Assembly (NCBI GenBank): GCA_036494715.1
Contig: DASXNY010000089.1
Location: 1 to 64,000 of the forward strand
Reading direction: 5' to 3'
DNA length: 64,000 nt
Source of the DNA: JAICJR01 sp036494715
Lineage (GTDB): Bacteria; Actinomycetota; Thermoleophilia; Solirubrobacterales; Thermoleophilaceae
A program made the translations under genes and the position numbers. Positions 49,603 to 58,080 of this stretch are shown in pieces; the first letter of the stretch is position 1; the number at the start of each line of letters is the position of its first letter. The notes below the pieces were generated by a model. That model was given only the letters and a program-made list of their open reading frames with translations, was not told the DNA's origin and searched no databases.

Positions 49603-50588
49603 TGCGTACGTTCAGCGGCATCCAGCCAACAGGCAGCAAGCACCTCGGCAACTTCATCGGGGCGATCCGCGGCTGGGTCGAGGGTCAGGAGCGTGGCGAG
49701 GCGATCTACTGCATCGTCGATCTGCACGCGATCACGGTCCCCTATGACCCGAAGTCGCTGCGCGAGACGGTGCTCGACGCGACCGCGCTCCTGCTTGCGG
49801 CCGGCCTCGACCCCGAGCGCTGCATCCTCTTCCGCCAGAGCGACGTGCCGGAGCACACGGAGCTGACCTGGCTGCTCTCGGCGGTCACCGCCTACGGCGA
49901 CCTGACGCGGATGACCCAGTTCAAGGAGAAGTCCGCCCAGCAGCGCGAGCTCGTGTCCGCGGGCATCTTCATCTACCCGATGCTCCAGGCCGCCGACATC
50001 CTGGCCTACAACGCCGACGAGGTGCCTGTGGGCGACGACCAGCGCCAGCATCTGGAGCTCGCCCGCGATGTGGCACAGCGCTTCAACGCGCGCTTCGGTG
50101 ACACGTTCGTGGTGCCCGAGCACCGCATCCCAAGTGTCGGCGCGCGGATCATGGATCTCCAGGAGCCGACGCGGAAGATGTCGACCACCGCGGAGAGCGA
50201 CGCCGGCGTGATCCGGGTGCTCGACGACCCGAACACCGTGGTCAAGAAGATCAAGAGCGCCGTGACCGACTCCGGCTCGGACGTCGTCCGCTCGCCCGAC
50301 AAGCCGGGCGTTACGAACCTGATCGACATCCTGTCGGTGGTCCGCGGGGTGAGTCCCGGTGAGGTCGAAAGCGAGTTCGACGGCTCGGGCTACGGGCACT
50401 TCAAGCAGGCGGTTGCCGACGCCGTGGTGGACTACCTCGCCCCGGTCCGCGAGCGCTACGAGGAGCTGCGCCCCGACGAGCAGCAGCTCCACGCGATCCT
50501 CCATGCGGGGGCGGAGAAGGCCCACGCGATCGCCCATCAGACCGTCGCCATCGCCCGCGATCGCATGGGCGTCGGGCCGCCCTCGTAA
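49602..50588 (+). CDS. trpS: Tryptophanyl-tRNA synthetase
   Basis: Class Ic aminoacyl-tRNA synthetase (328 aa) charging tRNA-Trp. The HIGH-type motif appears as SGIQPTGSKHLGNFIGAI and the KMSKS-type loop as EPTRKMSTT. Further family blocks are FRQSDVPEHTELTWLLS, MTQFKEKS and YPMLQAADIL. KMSTT at the final Ser/Lys position is a known variant in TrpRS. The ATG at 49602 overlaps the gcvPB stop; a TTG 3 nt upstream is possible. Confidence 0.95.
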   Translation: MRTFSGIQPTGSKHLGNFIGAIRGWVEGQERGEAIYCIVDLHAITVPYDPKSLRETVLDATALLLAAGLDPERCILFRQSDVPEHTELTWLLSAVTAYGDLTRMTQFKEKSAQQRELVSAGIFIYPMLQAADILAYNADEVPVGDDQRQHLELARDVAQRFNARFGDTFVVPEHRIPSVGARIMDLQEPTRKMSTTAESDAGVIRVLDDPNTVVKKIKSAVTDSGSDVVRSPDKPGVTNLIDILSVVRGVSPGEVESEFDGSGYGHFKQAVADAVVDYLAPVRERYEELRPDEQQLHAILHAGAEKAHAIAHQTVAIARDRMGVGPPS

Positions 50589-50598
50589 CCTGTCGCCG

Positions 50599-51321
50599 AT
50601 GGCGGTGCTCTCGCTCGACCTCGACCTGGAGGTCTTCCAGGGTCCCTTCGACCTGTTGCTCACGCTCGTGCTCAAGGAGGAGGTCGACCTGCTCGAGGTG
50701 GACCTGGCGGAGATCGTGCTCGCCTACGTCGCGCACCTCGAGAGCGCCGGCGAGCTCGACCTCGAGGCCGCCACTGAGTTCCTGGTCCTGATCGCGGCGC
50801 TGCTCGAGCTCAAGTCGCGGCTGATCCTGCCGCGCGAGGAAGAGGAGGAGATCGACCTCGACCGCGCCGAGGCTGCCGACGAGCTGCTCGCCCGCATGCT
50901 CGAGTACGCGCGCTACCGGCGCGCTGCGAGCTTCCTGCGCGAGCGGATCGAGGCCGAGTCCGGCTTCCGCTACCGCTCCGCGCCGCTCCCGAAGGAGCTG
51001 CGGCGGGTGTCGGTGGAGCTCGCGGAGAAGTCCTACGAGCCGGTGGCCCTGGCGAAGGCGATCGGCGGCCTGCTGCGGATACCCGAGCCGATCTCGCTCC
51101 AGCACGTCGCGATGCCGACCGTGTCGGTGGAGCAGCGGCTCTCGCACCTGCGCTCGCTGCTGTCGGGGCGTGGCCGGTTCACGTTCGACGAGGCGGTGCA
51201 GGGAGCGGATCGCGTGACCGAGGCGATCACGCTGTTCGCGCTGCTCGAGCTCTACAAGAAGGGGGAAGCCACGTGGGAGCAGTCGGAGTCGTTCGGCCCG
51301 ATAGTGGTGAATGCGCGATGA
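50599..51321 (+). CDS. scpA: Segregation and condensation protein A
   Basis: Kleisin subunit bridging SMC heads in the bacterial condensin. FQGPFDLLLTLVLKEEVDLL is the N-terminal SMC-binding signature, then DLEAATEFLVLIAALLELKS and the C-terminal winged helix (VTEAITLFALLELYKKGEAT). The product is 240 aa from the ATG at 50599, 10 nt after trpS. The stop overlaps the scpB ATG. Confidence 0.94.
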   Translation: MAVLSLDLDLEVFQGPFDLLLTLVLKEEVDLLEVDLAEIVLAYVAHLESAGELDLEAATEFLVLIAALLELKSRLILPREEEEEIDLDRAEAADELLARMLEYARYRRAASFLRERIEAESGFRYRSAPLPKELRRVSVELAEKSYEPVALAKAIGGLLRIPEPISLQHVAMPTVSVEQRLSHLRSLLSGRGRFTFDEAVQGADRVTEAITLFALLELYKKGEATWEQSESFGPIVVNAR

Positions 51322-51893
51322 ACGAGCTGCCGCGCATCGTCGAGGCGCTGCTGTTCCTGTCCCCGGAGCCGCTGTCCGTGGAGACACTCGCCGACGCCTG
51401 CGAGGCGGGCGAGGGCGAGGTGGTGGAGGCGCTCGCGCGGCTGCGCGAGCACTATGCGGAGGGCTGGCGCGGCGTGGTGCTGCGCGAGCTGGCCGGCGGC
51501 TTCACGCTCGCCACGGACCCGGTCGCCGAGCACGCGGCGCGCAGGCTGCTCGCGCGCCCGCGCACCCCGCCGCTCACGCAGGCGCAGGCCGAGTGCATGG
51601 CGATCGTCGCCTACCTCCAGCCGGTGTCGCGCCCCGAGATCGCGCGCATCCGCGGCGTGGCGTCGGAGTCCGCGGTGGGCACGCTGCTCGAGCGCGGGCT
51701 GATCGAGGAGTCCGGCCGCTCGCAGTTCGGCGCGGTGCTCTACCGCTCCACCGAGCTGTTCCAGCGGCTGTTCGGCCTGAACGGGCTCGACGAGCTGCCC
51801 GACGTCGCGGCCTTCGACCCCACTCCCGACGAGGAGGGCGAGATCCGCGAACGTCTCCTCAAGGCCGGGGAGCAGCGCACAGGACCCGGCTAG
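51318..51893 (+). CDS. scpB: Segregation and condensation protein B
   Basis: Double winged-helix partner of ScpA in the SMC complex (191 aa). RIVEALLFLSPEPLSVETLA, then QAECMAIVAYLQPVSRPEIA and RIRGVASESAVGTLLERGLI are the expected wHTH blocks, with YRSTELFQRLFGLNGLDELP at the end. The ATG overlaps the scpA stop. The pseudouridine synthase often found next to scpB is instead 5.5 kb downstream. Confidence 0.94.
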   Translation: MNELPRIVEALLFLSPEPLSVETLADACEAGEGEVVEALARLREHYAEGWRGVVLRELAGGFTLATDPVAEHAARRLLARPRTPPLTQAQAECMAIVAYLQPVSRPEIARIRGVASESAVGTLLERGLIEESGRSQFGAVLYRSTELFQRLFGLNGLDELPDVAAFDPTPDEEGEIRERLLKAGEQRTGPG

Positions 51894-52556
51894 ATGCCCT
51901 CCTTCCGCGAGATGCGGGAGACGTTCGACCTGTGGGAGCGGTTTCCCGCGCTCGAGCGCGCGGAGGCGGGCAGCGGGCGGATCGCGCTCACGTTCGACGA
52001 CGGGCCGGATCCGGATGCCACCCCGGCGGTGCTCGACGCGCTCGACGCGATCGGCGCCCAGGCCACCTTCTTCATGCTCGGCGAGCAGCTCATGCGCCAC
52101 CAGGACATCGGGCGCGATGTGGTGGGGCGCGGACACGAGGTGGCTCTGCACGGCTTCGGGCACGAGCACCACGAGCAGCTCAGCCCGCAGCAGGCGCGCG
52201 ACGACCTCGCCCGCGGGCTCGGCGCGCTCGAGGCGGCCACGGGGCGGCGGCCGCGCTGGTACCGGCCGCCCTACGGCCGCTGCAGCGAGCACTCGTACGC
52301 GGCCTGCTCGCGGCTCGAGCTGAGGCCGGCCTACTGGTCGGCGTGGGGAGCTGACTGGGACCCGCTCATGCCCGCGCGGATCGCGGACTTGGCGGGGCGC
52401 GATCTGGCCGACGGCGTGATCGTGCTCCTGCACGACTCAGCGCGCTACGCCGACCGCGACAGCGCACAGCCCACCGCCGAGGCGCTCGCCCCGTTGGCGG
52501 AGCGAGCGCGCGCGGCCGGACTGGGCTTCGCGACCCTCGCCGAGCTGGCGGCCTGA
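51894..52556 (+). CDS. Polysaccharide deacetylase (NodB-like, CE4)
   Basis: A 220-aa carbohydrate esterase 4 domain, removing N-acetyl groups from chitin-like or peptidoglycan sugars. Motif 1 TFDDGPDPD (Asp35/Asp36), motif 2 HGFGH (His86 and His90, metal ligands), motif 3 RPPYG (124-128) and a late LLHDS are present. There is no signal peptide, so it may be cytoplasmic or exported otherwise, which is unusual for wall-acting members. The ATG touches the scpB stop. Confidence 0.87.
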   Translation: MPSFREMRETFDLWERFPALERAEAGSGRIALTFDDGPDPDATPAVLDALDAIGAQATFFMLGEQLMRHQDIGRDVVGRGHEVALHGFGHEHHEQLSPQQARDDLARGLGALEAATGRRPRWYRPPYGRCSEHSYAACSRLELRPAYWSAWGADWDPLMPARIADLAGRDLADGVIVLLHDSARYADRDSAQPTAEALAPLAERARAAGLGFATLAELAA

Positions 52557-52570
52557 GCCGGCGCCCGTCG

Positions 52571-52864
52571 CTAGAACGCCGAGCGCGGGCGAAGCGCCAG
52601 GCGCTTCAGCAGGCTCGGACGCTCGTAGCGCTGGATGCGGGCGGCGTGGACGTCGAGCAGCTCGAGCAGGTCGGCGCTCCCGAAGAACGGATCTGCGATC
52701 GAGTTGCCGCCGTGGATCGAGCGGACGGCCCGCACCTGGCCCTCCACCTCGGCCACGAGCAGCGGCGAGCTCGGCACGCGCGCGCTGTCAAGCGCGGCGA
52801 CCCGCAGCACGCCCGGCTCCTCCGGGTGGGCCCTTCTGATGGTGATGGTGGATGCAGTTCTCAT
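52571..52864 (-). CDS. Hypothetical protein, partial GNAT-like
   Basis: A 97-aa protein resembling the first half of a GNAT fold: TITIRRAHPEEPGVLRVAAL (beta1-alpha1), VPSSPLLVAEVEGQVRAVRS (beta2-3), then a helix and basic C-terminus. The acetyl-CoA loop is missing, so catalysis is unlikely. Similar short proteins are common in related actinobacteria and have no known function. The ATG at 52864 is used; a GTG at 52888 would add 8 residues. It is divergent from a LysR gene. Confidence 0.6.
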   Translation of the reverse strand: MRTASTITIRRAHPEEPGVLRVAALDSARVPSSPLLVAEVEGQVRAVRSIHGGNSIADPFFGSADLLELLDVHAARIQRYERPSLLKRLALRPRSAF

Positions 52865-52900
52865 GACAGCCAGGATCCCACCCGGCACCCATCAGGTCAA

Positions 52901-52937
52901 ATGACAGATCGGCTTGGAAGCGATAAGGTTCGCTTAT
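52901..52937 (+). promoter_or_regulatory. Promoter and LysR box overlapping the LysR start codon
   Basis: ATGACA (52901-52906), a 17-nt spacer and TAAGGT (52924-52929) predict a start near 52936, the first base of the LysR ATG. ATAAG-N5-CTTAT (52923-52937) is a T-N11-A LysR box that covers the -10 and the start codon, fitting direct autoregulation. Confidence 0.65.
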
Positions 52938-53868
52938 GCTTGATGTTCGCCGTATGAGGGTGCTCCGAGAGGTCGCGACGCACGGCTCGTTCTCCGCGGC
53001 CGCCGAGGCGCTCTCCTACACGCAGTCCGCTGTTTCCCAACAGATAGCCGCCCTCGAGCGCGAGGCCGGCACCAAGCTCGTCGAGCGCAGCGCCCGCGGG
53101 ATCCGGCTCACCGACGCGGGCGAGGCGCTTGTGCGCCACACCGAGTCCGTGCTCGCGAACCTGGCCGAGGCCGAGGCCGAGCTCGAGGCGTTGGCCGGCG
53201 TGCGCGGCGGCCGCGTGCGGATCGCGTCGTTCCCATCGGCGGGCTCGGCGATCGTGCCGCAGGCGATCGCGAACTTCCGCAGCCGCCACCCCGGCGTCGA
53301 GCTCAACCTGAGCGAGGCGGAGCCGCAGGACTCGCTGCCGCGGCTGCGCGCCGGAGAGCTCGACATCGCGCTCACCTACACGCCCAGCCTCTTCAGCGAC
53401 GAGTCGCTCAGCGGCCTCGACAGCGAGGACCTGCTCGACGACCTGTTCTACGCCGTGCTCCCGGTCGGCCACCCCCTGACGGCGAAGCCCAAGCTGCGTC
53501 TGAAGGATCTGTCAGCCGACGCCTGGGTCACGGGCACCGACGCCTGCCCGTGCACCGGTCAGGTGCAGTGGGCCTGCACCGGCGCGGGCTTCGAGCCGCA
53601 CGTGGCCTTCGAGAGCGACGACTTCGCCACCGTCCAGGGGCTCGTCGCGGCGGGTGTCGGCGTCGCGCTGATTCCGGACCTCGGCTTCGCCACCGTCCGC
53701 GACGACATCGTCATCCGTGAGCTCGCGGGGGCAAAGCTGTCGCGGACCGTGCAGGCGGCGACGCTGCCGGGCTACCGCTCGCCCGCCACTGCGGCGATGC
53801 TCGAGGTGCTGCGCGAGACCGCGCGCACCTACCGTTCCGCGCGCGTCGAGCTCGCCGTGGCCTCGTGA
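52936..53868 (+). CDS. LysR-family transcriptional regulator
   Basis: A 310-aa regulator with N-terminal winged HTH (RVLREVATHGSFSAAAEALS, TQSAVSQQIAALE) and a periplasmic-binding-like effector domain from about residue 90 (VRIASFPSAGSAIVPQAIAN). It overlaps the start of a downstream DMT-family exporter gene by 4 nt, so it may control that exporter. A LysR box spans its own start codon. The ligand is unknown; a Cys-rich CPCTGQVQWAC segment in the effector domain is unusual. Confidence 0.92.
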   Translation: MLDVRRMRVLREVATHGSFSAAAEALSYTQSAVSQQIAALEREAGTKLVERSARGIRLTDAGEALVRHTESVLANLAEAEAELEALAGVRGGRVRIASFPSAGSAIVPQAIANFRSRHPGVELNLSEAEPQDSLPRLRAGELDIALTYTPSLFSDESLSGLDSEDLLDDLFYAVLPVGHPLTAKPKLRLKDLSADAWVTGTDACPCTGQVQWACTGAGFEPHVAFESDDFATVQGLVAAGVGVALIPDLGFATVRDDIVIRELAGAKLSRTVQAATLPGYRSPATAAMLEVLRETARTYRSARVELAVAS

Positions 53869-54848
53869 GCCGACGCGCCTGGGTTCAGTTCCTCGCTCTC
53901 TCGGCGGTCTGGGGCGCCTCCTACCTCTTCATCAAGATCGGCCTGCGCGACATGTCGTGGGCCGAGATCGTGTGCGCGCGCACCGCGCTCGCGGCGCTCG
54001 TGCTGCTCCCGGTCGCGGCGCATCGCGGCGCGCTCCCGGGAATCATGCGGCGCGCGCCCGAGATCGCTCTGCTCGGCACGATCCAGATGGCCCTGCCGTT
54101 CACGCTGATCACGCTCGGGGAGCGCCACATCGCCTCCTCGCTTGCCGGCATCCTCGTGGCGGCCGCGCCGATCTGGATCGCGCTGCTCGCCCCGCTCCTT
54201 GACCCCGAGGAGAGCTCGTCCGGCTGGCGGCTCGGGGGCATAGTGGTCGGCATCGTCGGCGTGGTGCTGTTGCTCGGGCTCGACCTCGGCGGCGACTCGC
54301 AGGCCGTACTCGGCGGCGTGATGGTGGTGCTCGCGGCGCTCGGCTACGCCTGCGCCGGGCTGTTCATCAAGCGGCGCTTCCGCGGCGTCGACCCGGTGGG
54401 GGTGGTGGCGGGGACCACCACCACCGCGGCACTCCTGCTGCTGCCGGCGGCGATCATCACGGCGCCGTCTGGCGCGCCCGGCGCCGGACCGCTCGCCGCC
54501 GTGATCGCCCTCGGCGTGGCCGGCACCGGCATCGCCTTCGTGCTCGTCAACGTGCTCGTGGCGAAGATCGGCGCGGCCAAGATGTCGCTCGTGGCGTACG
54601 TGTCGCCGGCGTTCGCGCTCGCCTACGGCGTCGCGTTCCTGGAGGAGGGCGTGAGCGTCGGCACCTTCGCGGGGCTCGCGCTCATCCTCGGCGGCTCGTG
54701 GCTCGCCGCTGGCGGGCGACTACCCGTTCCGCGCCGCAAGCTGGCCGCAGGCCGCGTCGATGTCGCGGCCGCGTGTGAGCCGGACTGTGGCCCGCAGCCC
54801 GTGCTCTTCGAGCGCCGCGCGGAACGCGTCGATCGCGCCGCGAGTTGA
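53865..54848 (+). CDS. EamA/DMT-superfamily transporter
   Basis: Ten-helix drug/metabolite transporter of about 327 aa with two EamA halves (FLALSAVWGASYLFIKIGL and later LAYGVAFLEEGVSVGTFAGL). Members often export amino acids or metabolites. Its GTG overlaps the LysR stop. The last 43 residues are hydrophilic and Cys/Arg-rich, encoded in 129 nt that also encode the end of rlmN on the other strand. The natural end of the fold is near the codon at 54720, so the tail looks like read-through after loss of an earlier stop. Confidence 0.85.
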   Translation: MSRRAWVQFLALSAVWGASYLFIKIGLRDMSWAEIVCARTALAALVLLPVAAHRGALPGIMRRAPEIALLGTIQMALPFTLITLGERHIASSLAGILVAAAPIWIALLAPLLDPEESSSGWRLGGIVVGIVGVVLLLGLDLGGDSQAVLGGVMVVLAALGYACAGLFIKRRFRGVDPVGVVAGTTTTAALLLLPAAIITAPSGAPGAGPLAAVIALGVAGTGIAFVLVNVLVAKIGAAKMSLVAYVSPAFALAYGVAFLEEGVSVGTFAGLALILGGSWLAAGGRLPVPRRKLAAGRVDVAAACEPDCGPQPVLFERRAERVDRAAS

Positions 54849-55706
54849 GCCGCTGTAGCTCGCGTCGGTGGGGTTGTACGGGATCAGGTTGACCTTGAAC
54901 GCGCCGCTCGGGCCGAGCAGCTCGGCGAGCTGGACCGCCTGCTCGTAGCGGTCGTTCACGCCGTCGAGCATCAGGTACTCGACGAACACCTGCTGCCGGC
55001 GGGCATCCCCCCAGCGCAGGCAGGCCGCGAGCACGTCCGGCAGCGGGTAGCGGTCGTTAACCGGCATCAGCTCCGAGCGCAGCGCCTCGTCCGCGGCGTG
55101 GAGGGAGAGCGCGAGGTGCACGGGCGGCCCCTCGGCGGTCATGCGCTCGATGCCGGGGATCCAGCCGACGGTGGAGATCGTCGTGCGGCGCGGCGTGATG
55201 CCGAGATCCGGCAGCCGTTCGCAGGCGCCGAGCACGTTGTCGAGGTTCATCAGCGGCTCGCCCATGCCCATGAAAACCGCGTGGTTCACCGGCTCCTTGC
55301 GGCGGAAGTGCAGCGCCTGGTCGAGGATCTCGGACGCCGAGAGATTGCGGCCGAACTGCATCCGGCCGGTGGCGCAGAAGGTGCAGGTGAGCGGGCAGCC
55401 CGACTGGCTCGACAGGCAGAGCGAGCGGCGGCCGTCGCGGTAGCGCATCAGCACCGCCTCGACGGGGCGGCCGTCTTCGGTGCGGAAGAGCGCCTTCTCG
55501 GTGCCGTCGCGCGCCAGAGCTTCGTCGACGAGCTCGAGCGTCGAGAACGGGAGCTCATCCGCGAGCCGGTCGCGCAGCGGGCTGGGCAGGTTCGTCATGT
55601 CCTCGTACGATCCCGCGCCGCGCGCCGTCCACTCCCACACCTGGTCGGCGCGGAAGCGCGGTTCGCCGCCCTCCTCGAGCGTGCTTTCGAGCAGCTTCAA
55701 GTCCAT
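54720..55706 (-). CDS. rlmN: Dual-specificity RNA methyltransferase RlmN
   Basis: Radical SAM enzyme methylating C2 of A2503 in 23S rRNA and A37 in some tRNAs. The 4Fe-4S site is Cys104-x3-Cys108-x2-Cys111 (SGCPLTCTFCATG), then GMGEPLMNLDNV, LSLHAADEALR and the C-terminal methyl-carrying Cys320 (DIDAACGQLA). The product is 328 aa. It is convergent with and overlaps the DMT exporter, and divergent from a GNAT gene. Confidence 0.94.
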   Translation of the reverse strand: MDLKLLESTLEEGGEPRFRADQVWEWTARGAGSYEDMTNLPSPLRDRLADELPFSTLELVDEALARDGTEKALFRTEDGRPVEAVLMRYRDGRRSLCLSSQSGCPLTCTFCATGRMQFGRNLSASEILDQALHFRRKEPVNHAVFMGMGEPLMNLDNVLGACERLPDLGITPRRTTISTVGWIPGIERMTAEGPPVHLALSLHAADEALRSELMPVNDRYPLPDVLAACLRWGDARRQQVFVEYLMLDGVNDRYEQAVQLAELLGPSGAFKVNLIPYNPTDASYSGSTRGAIDAFRAALEEHGLRATVRLTRGRDIDAACGQLAARNG

Positions 55707-55837
55707 CCGAAAAAGTTTGGCAGCGGTAGGACTGAAATTCGAAAGCCCGGGGTATCACCGGTCGCGAGTGGAAACGGCCGATCGCCTGAGTGGGAGCGGG
55801 CGGTCCGGCCGGTTTTCTTCCTCGTAGGATCGGAGGC

Positions 55838-56395
55838 ATGGAAGCCCCGGGGGCGTTGAAGTTTCGAGAGGGTGGTAGCGCGGATGCTGCCGCCCTTTCT
55901 TCTGTTCTGGCGAAGGCGAACGAGACCTACGCCGACTGGACGCCCGCCGATTGGGACCCGCAGATCGAGCTGAGCGCCCAGGAGAGCGACCGCCTGGCGC
56001 CCGTGCTCGCCAACCCGGGCTCATGGTGTCTGATCGCGGAGGACGACAGTCAGCGCGCCGTGGCCTACGTCGTGTTGCGCCCGGCAGTCACCTCCGGCGA
56101 GGAGCGCGAGCGCGAGTCGATTCCCGGGCTAGCCCACCTCTGGCACCTGTTCGTGCGCCCCGCGTGGTGGGGCAGCGGCGTGGCCGCGCGTCTGCTCGCC
56201 GAGGCCATGGCGGAGGCCGAGCGCCGGCGCTACAGGGCGGCGCGGCTGTGGACGCCGCGCGACCACTCCCGCGCCCGGGCCTTCTACCGCCGTGAGGGCT
56301 GGCGCGAGACGGGCGAGGAGCACTACGCCGCCGACCTCGACCTCCCCCTCGTCGAGTACCGCCGCCCACTCGGCGGGGATATGCTCGCCACGTGA
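55838..56395 (+). CDS. GNAT-family N-acetyltransferase
   Basis: A 185-aa acetyltransferase: LSSVLAKANETYADWTPADW, LWHLFVRPAWWGSGVAARLL (acetyl-CoA pyrophosphate loop as R-P-x-x-W-G-S-G-V-A), and SRARAFYRREGWRETGEEHY. The acceptor substrate is unknown. The ATG at 55838 is preceded by GTAGGATCGGAGGC. Its stop overlaps the GTG of the nitrilase gene, suggesting joint expression. Confidence 0.88.
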   Translation: MEAPGALKFREGGSADAAALSSVLAKANETYADWTPADWDPQIELSAQESDRLAPVLANPGSWCLIAEDDSQRAVAYVVLRPAVTSGEERERESIPGLAHLWHLFVRPAWWGSGVAARLLAEAMAEAERRRYRAARLWTPRDHSRARAFYRREGWRETGEEHYAADLDLPLVEYRRPLGGDMLAT

Positions 56396-57345
56396 CTCGC
56401 TTCGACACCGTGCGGGTGGCCGCCATCCAGGCCACGCCGGTGATCCTCGACGCCGAGGCGTCGGTGGACAAGGCGGTCAGGCTGCTGGGCGAGGCGGCCG
56501 GGCAGGGCGTGCAGCTCGCGGTGCTGCCCGAGACGTTCGTGCCCCTCTACCCCTCCAACGCCTGGGCGCGCCAGGCAGCCGGCTTCGGCGGCTTCGACGA
56601 GCTCTGGGAACGGCTGTGGGAGAACTCGGTCGACGTTCCGGGGCCATTGGTCGATCGCCTGATCGATGCGTGCAGCAACCACATGTTGCACTGTGCGATC
56701 GGGGTGAACGAGCGCGAGAGCGAGCGGCCCGGATCGCTCTACAACACGCTGCTGCTGATCGGCCCGCAGGGGCTTATCTGGCGGCACCGCAAGCTGATGC
56801 CGACGCATCACGAGAAGCTCTTCCATGGGGTCGGCAAGGGCGACGACCTGACCGTGGCCGACACCCCACTCGGCCGCGTGGGCGGCCTGATCTGCTGGGA
56901 AAACCGCATGCCGCTCGCGCGCTATGCCATGTACCGGGGCGGGCCCCAAATCTGGGTCGCGCCGACGGCCGACGACTCGGACGTCTGGATCGCGAACATG
57001 CGCCACATCGCCGTCGAGTCGGGCGCGTTCGTGGTGGGCGCGCCGCAGTACATCCCCCGCTCGGCGTTCCCCGACGACTTCCCGGTCGAGCTGCCGGAGC
57101 GAGACGTGTTCGGCCGCGGCGGCGCCGTGATCGTCGAGCCGGACGAGGGCGAGATCATCGCCGGCCCGCTGTATGACAAGGAGGGGATCGTGGTGGCGGA
57201 CTGCGATCTGCGCGTGGGGCTGCACGCGAAGCGCTGGTTCGACGCGGTGGGGCATTACAGCCGGGAAGAGGTGCTGGTGCCCGCTGCCGCTGCGCAACAC
57301 GGAGGCGCGCCCTCGGATCATGGGGACAGTGCTGAGGGTTCTTAG
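56392..57345 (+). CDS. Nitrilase-superfamily carbon-nitrogen hydrolase
   Basis: A 317-aa hydrolase with a complete Glu-Lys-Cys triad: Glu47 (LAVLPETFVP), Lys134 (WRHRKLMPTHHEK) and Cys168 (GLICWEN). RHRKLMPTHHEKLFHGVGKG and CWENRMPLAR resemble true nitrilases (branch 1) more than amidases, so a nitrile substrate is plausible. It starts at a GTG. The last codons and stop (GGT TCT TAG) are the first units of a heptamer array. Confidence 0.9.
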   Translation: MTRFDTVRVAAIQATPVILDAEASVDKAVRLLGEAAGQGVQLAVLPETFVPLYPSNAWARQAAGFGGFDELWERLWENSVDVPGPLVDRLIDACSNHMLHCAIGVNERESERPGSLYNTLLLIGPQGLIWRHRKLMPTHHEKLFHGVGKGDDLTVADTPLGRVGGLICWENRMPLARYAMYRGGPQIWVAPTADDSDVWIANMRHIAVESGAFVVGAPQYIPRSAFPDDFPVELPERDVFGRGGAVIVEPDEGEIIAGPLYDKEGIVVADCDLRVGLHAKRWFDAVGHYSREEVLVPAAAAQHGGAPSDHGDSAEGS

Positions 57346-57370
57346 TTCTTGGTTCTTAGTTCTTAGTTGT
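57336..57370. repeat. Heptamer array TAGTTCT across the nitrilase stop
   Basis: GGGTTCT, TAGTTCT, TGGTTCT, TAGTTCT and TAGTTGT in 7-nt register fill the whole spacer from the nitrilase stop (57343-57345) to the pseudouridine synthase start (GTG 57369). The unit is identical to that after ftsZ, 18 kb away. Confidence 0.9.
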
Positions 57371-58076
57371 GCGGCTCGCGCGGTATCTCGCTCATTCCGG
57401 CGCCGCTTCCCGGCGGGCTGCTGAGAAGCTGATCGCTTCGGGGCGCGTAACGGTTGGCGGTCAGGTGGTGCGGGATCCGGCGCTCGACGTCGATCAGTCC
57501 TCTGGCGTCGCGCTCGACGGGGAGTCGCTCGCCCCGGAGCCGCGCGAGGTGTACGCGCTGCATAAGCCGGCCGGCGTGGTCTCGACGGCCAAGGACACGC
57601 ATGGGCGCCGCACCGTGATCGAGCTCGTGCCGAGCCAGCGGCGGCTCTATCCGGTGGGACGGCTCGACGCGGACACCACCGGCCTGATCCTCCTCACCAA
57701 CGACGGCGACCTCGCGAACCAGCTCACCCACCCGAGCTTCGAGGTGGAGAAGACCTACCGCGCGACGGTCGAACCGAGGCCCGTGCCCGAGGCCGCGCTG
57801 CGGCAGCTACGCGAGGGCGTTGAGCTCGAGGACGGTCGTACCGCGCCCGCGAGCGTCCGGCAAATCGATCCCGGGCAGCTCGAGCTCGTGATCCGCGAGG
57901 GCCGCAAGCGCCAGCTGCGCCGCATGTTCGAGGCGGTGGGTCATCGCGTGACCGCGCTCGAGCGCGTGGGCTTCGGCCCGCTGCGCCTGGACAAGCTGCC
58001 CGAAGGCGAGCACCGCCGCCTCACGCCGGCCGAAGTGGAACGGCTGCGCAAGGCGGCGAGCGCCGGAGGTACCTGA
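57369..58076 (+). CDS. rRNA pseudouridine synthase, RsuA/RluB type
   Basis: Isomerises a specific uridine in 16S or 23S rRNA. An N-terminal S4 domain (MRLARYLAHSGAASRRAAEK, to about 60) precedes the catalytic domain with Asp100 in PVGRLDADTTGLILLTNDGD; then KTYRATVEP and EGRKRQLRRMFEAVGHRV. The product is 235 aa. The GTG start lies at the end of the heptamer array. RluB genes commonly sit beside scpA-scpB, as here on a larger scale; target specificity (RsuA versus RluB) is not decided. Confidence 0.92.
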   Translation: MRLARYLAHSGAASRRAAEKLIASGRVTVGGQVVRDPALDVDQSSGVALDGESLAPEPREVYALHKPAGVVSTAKDTHGRRTVIELVPSQRRLYPVGRLDADTTGLILLTNDGDLANQLTHPSFEVEKTYRATVEPRPVPEAALRQLREGVELEDGRTAPASVRQIDPGQLELVIREGRKRQLRRMFEAVGHRVTALERVGFGPLRLDKLPEGEHRRLTPAEVERLRKAASAGGT

Positions 58077-58080
58077 ACGC

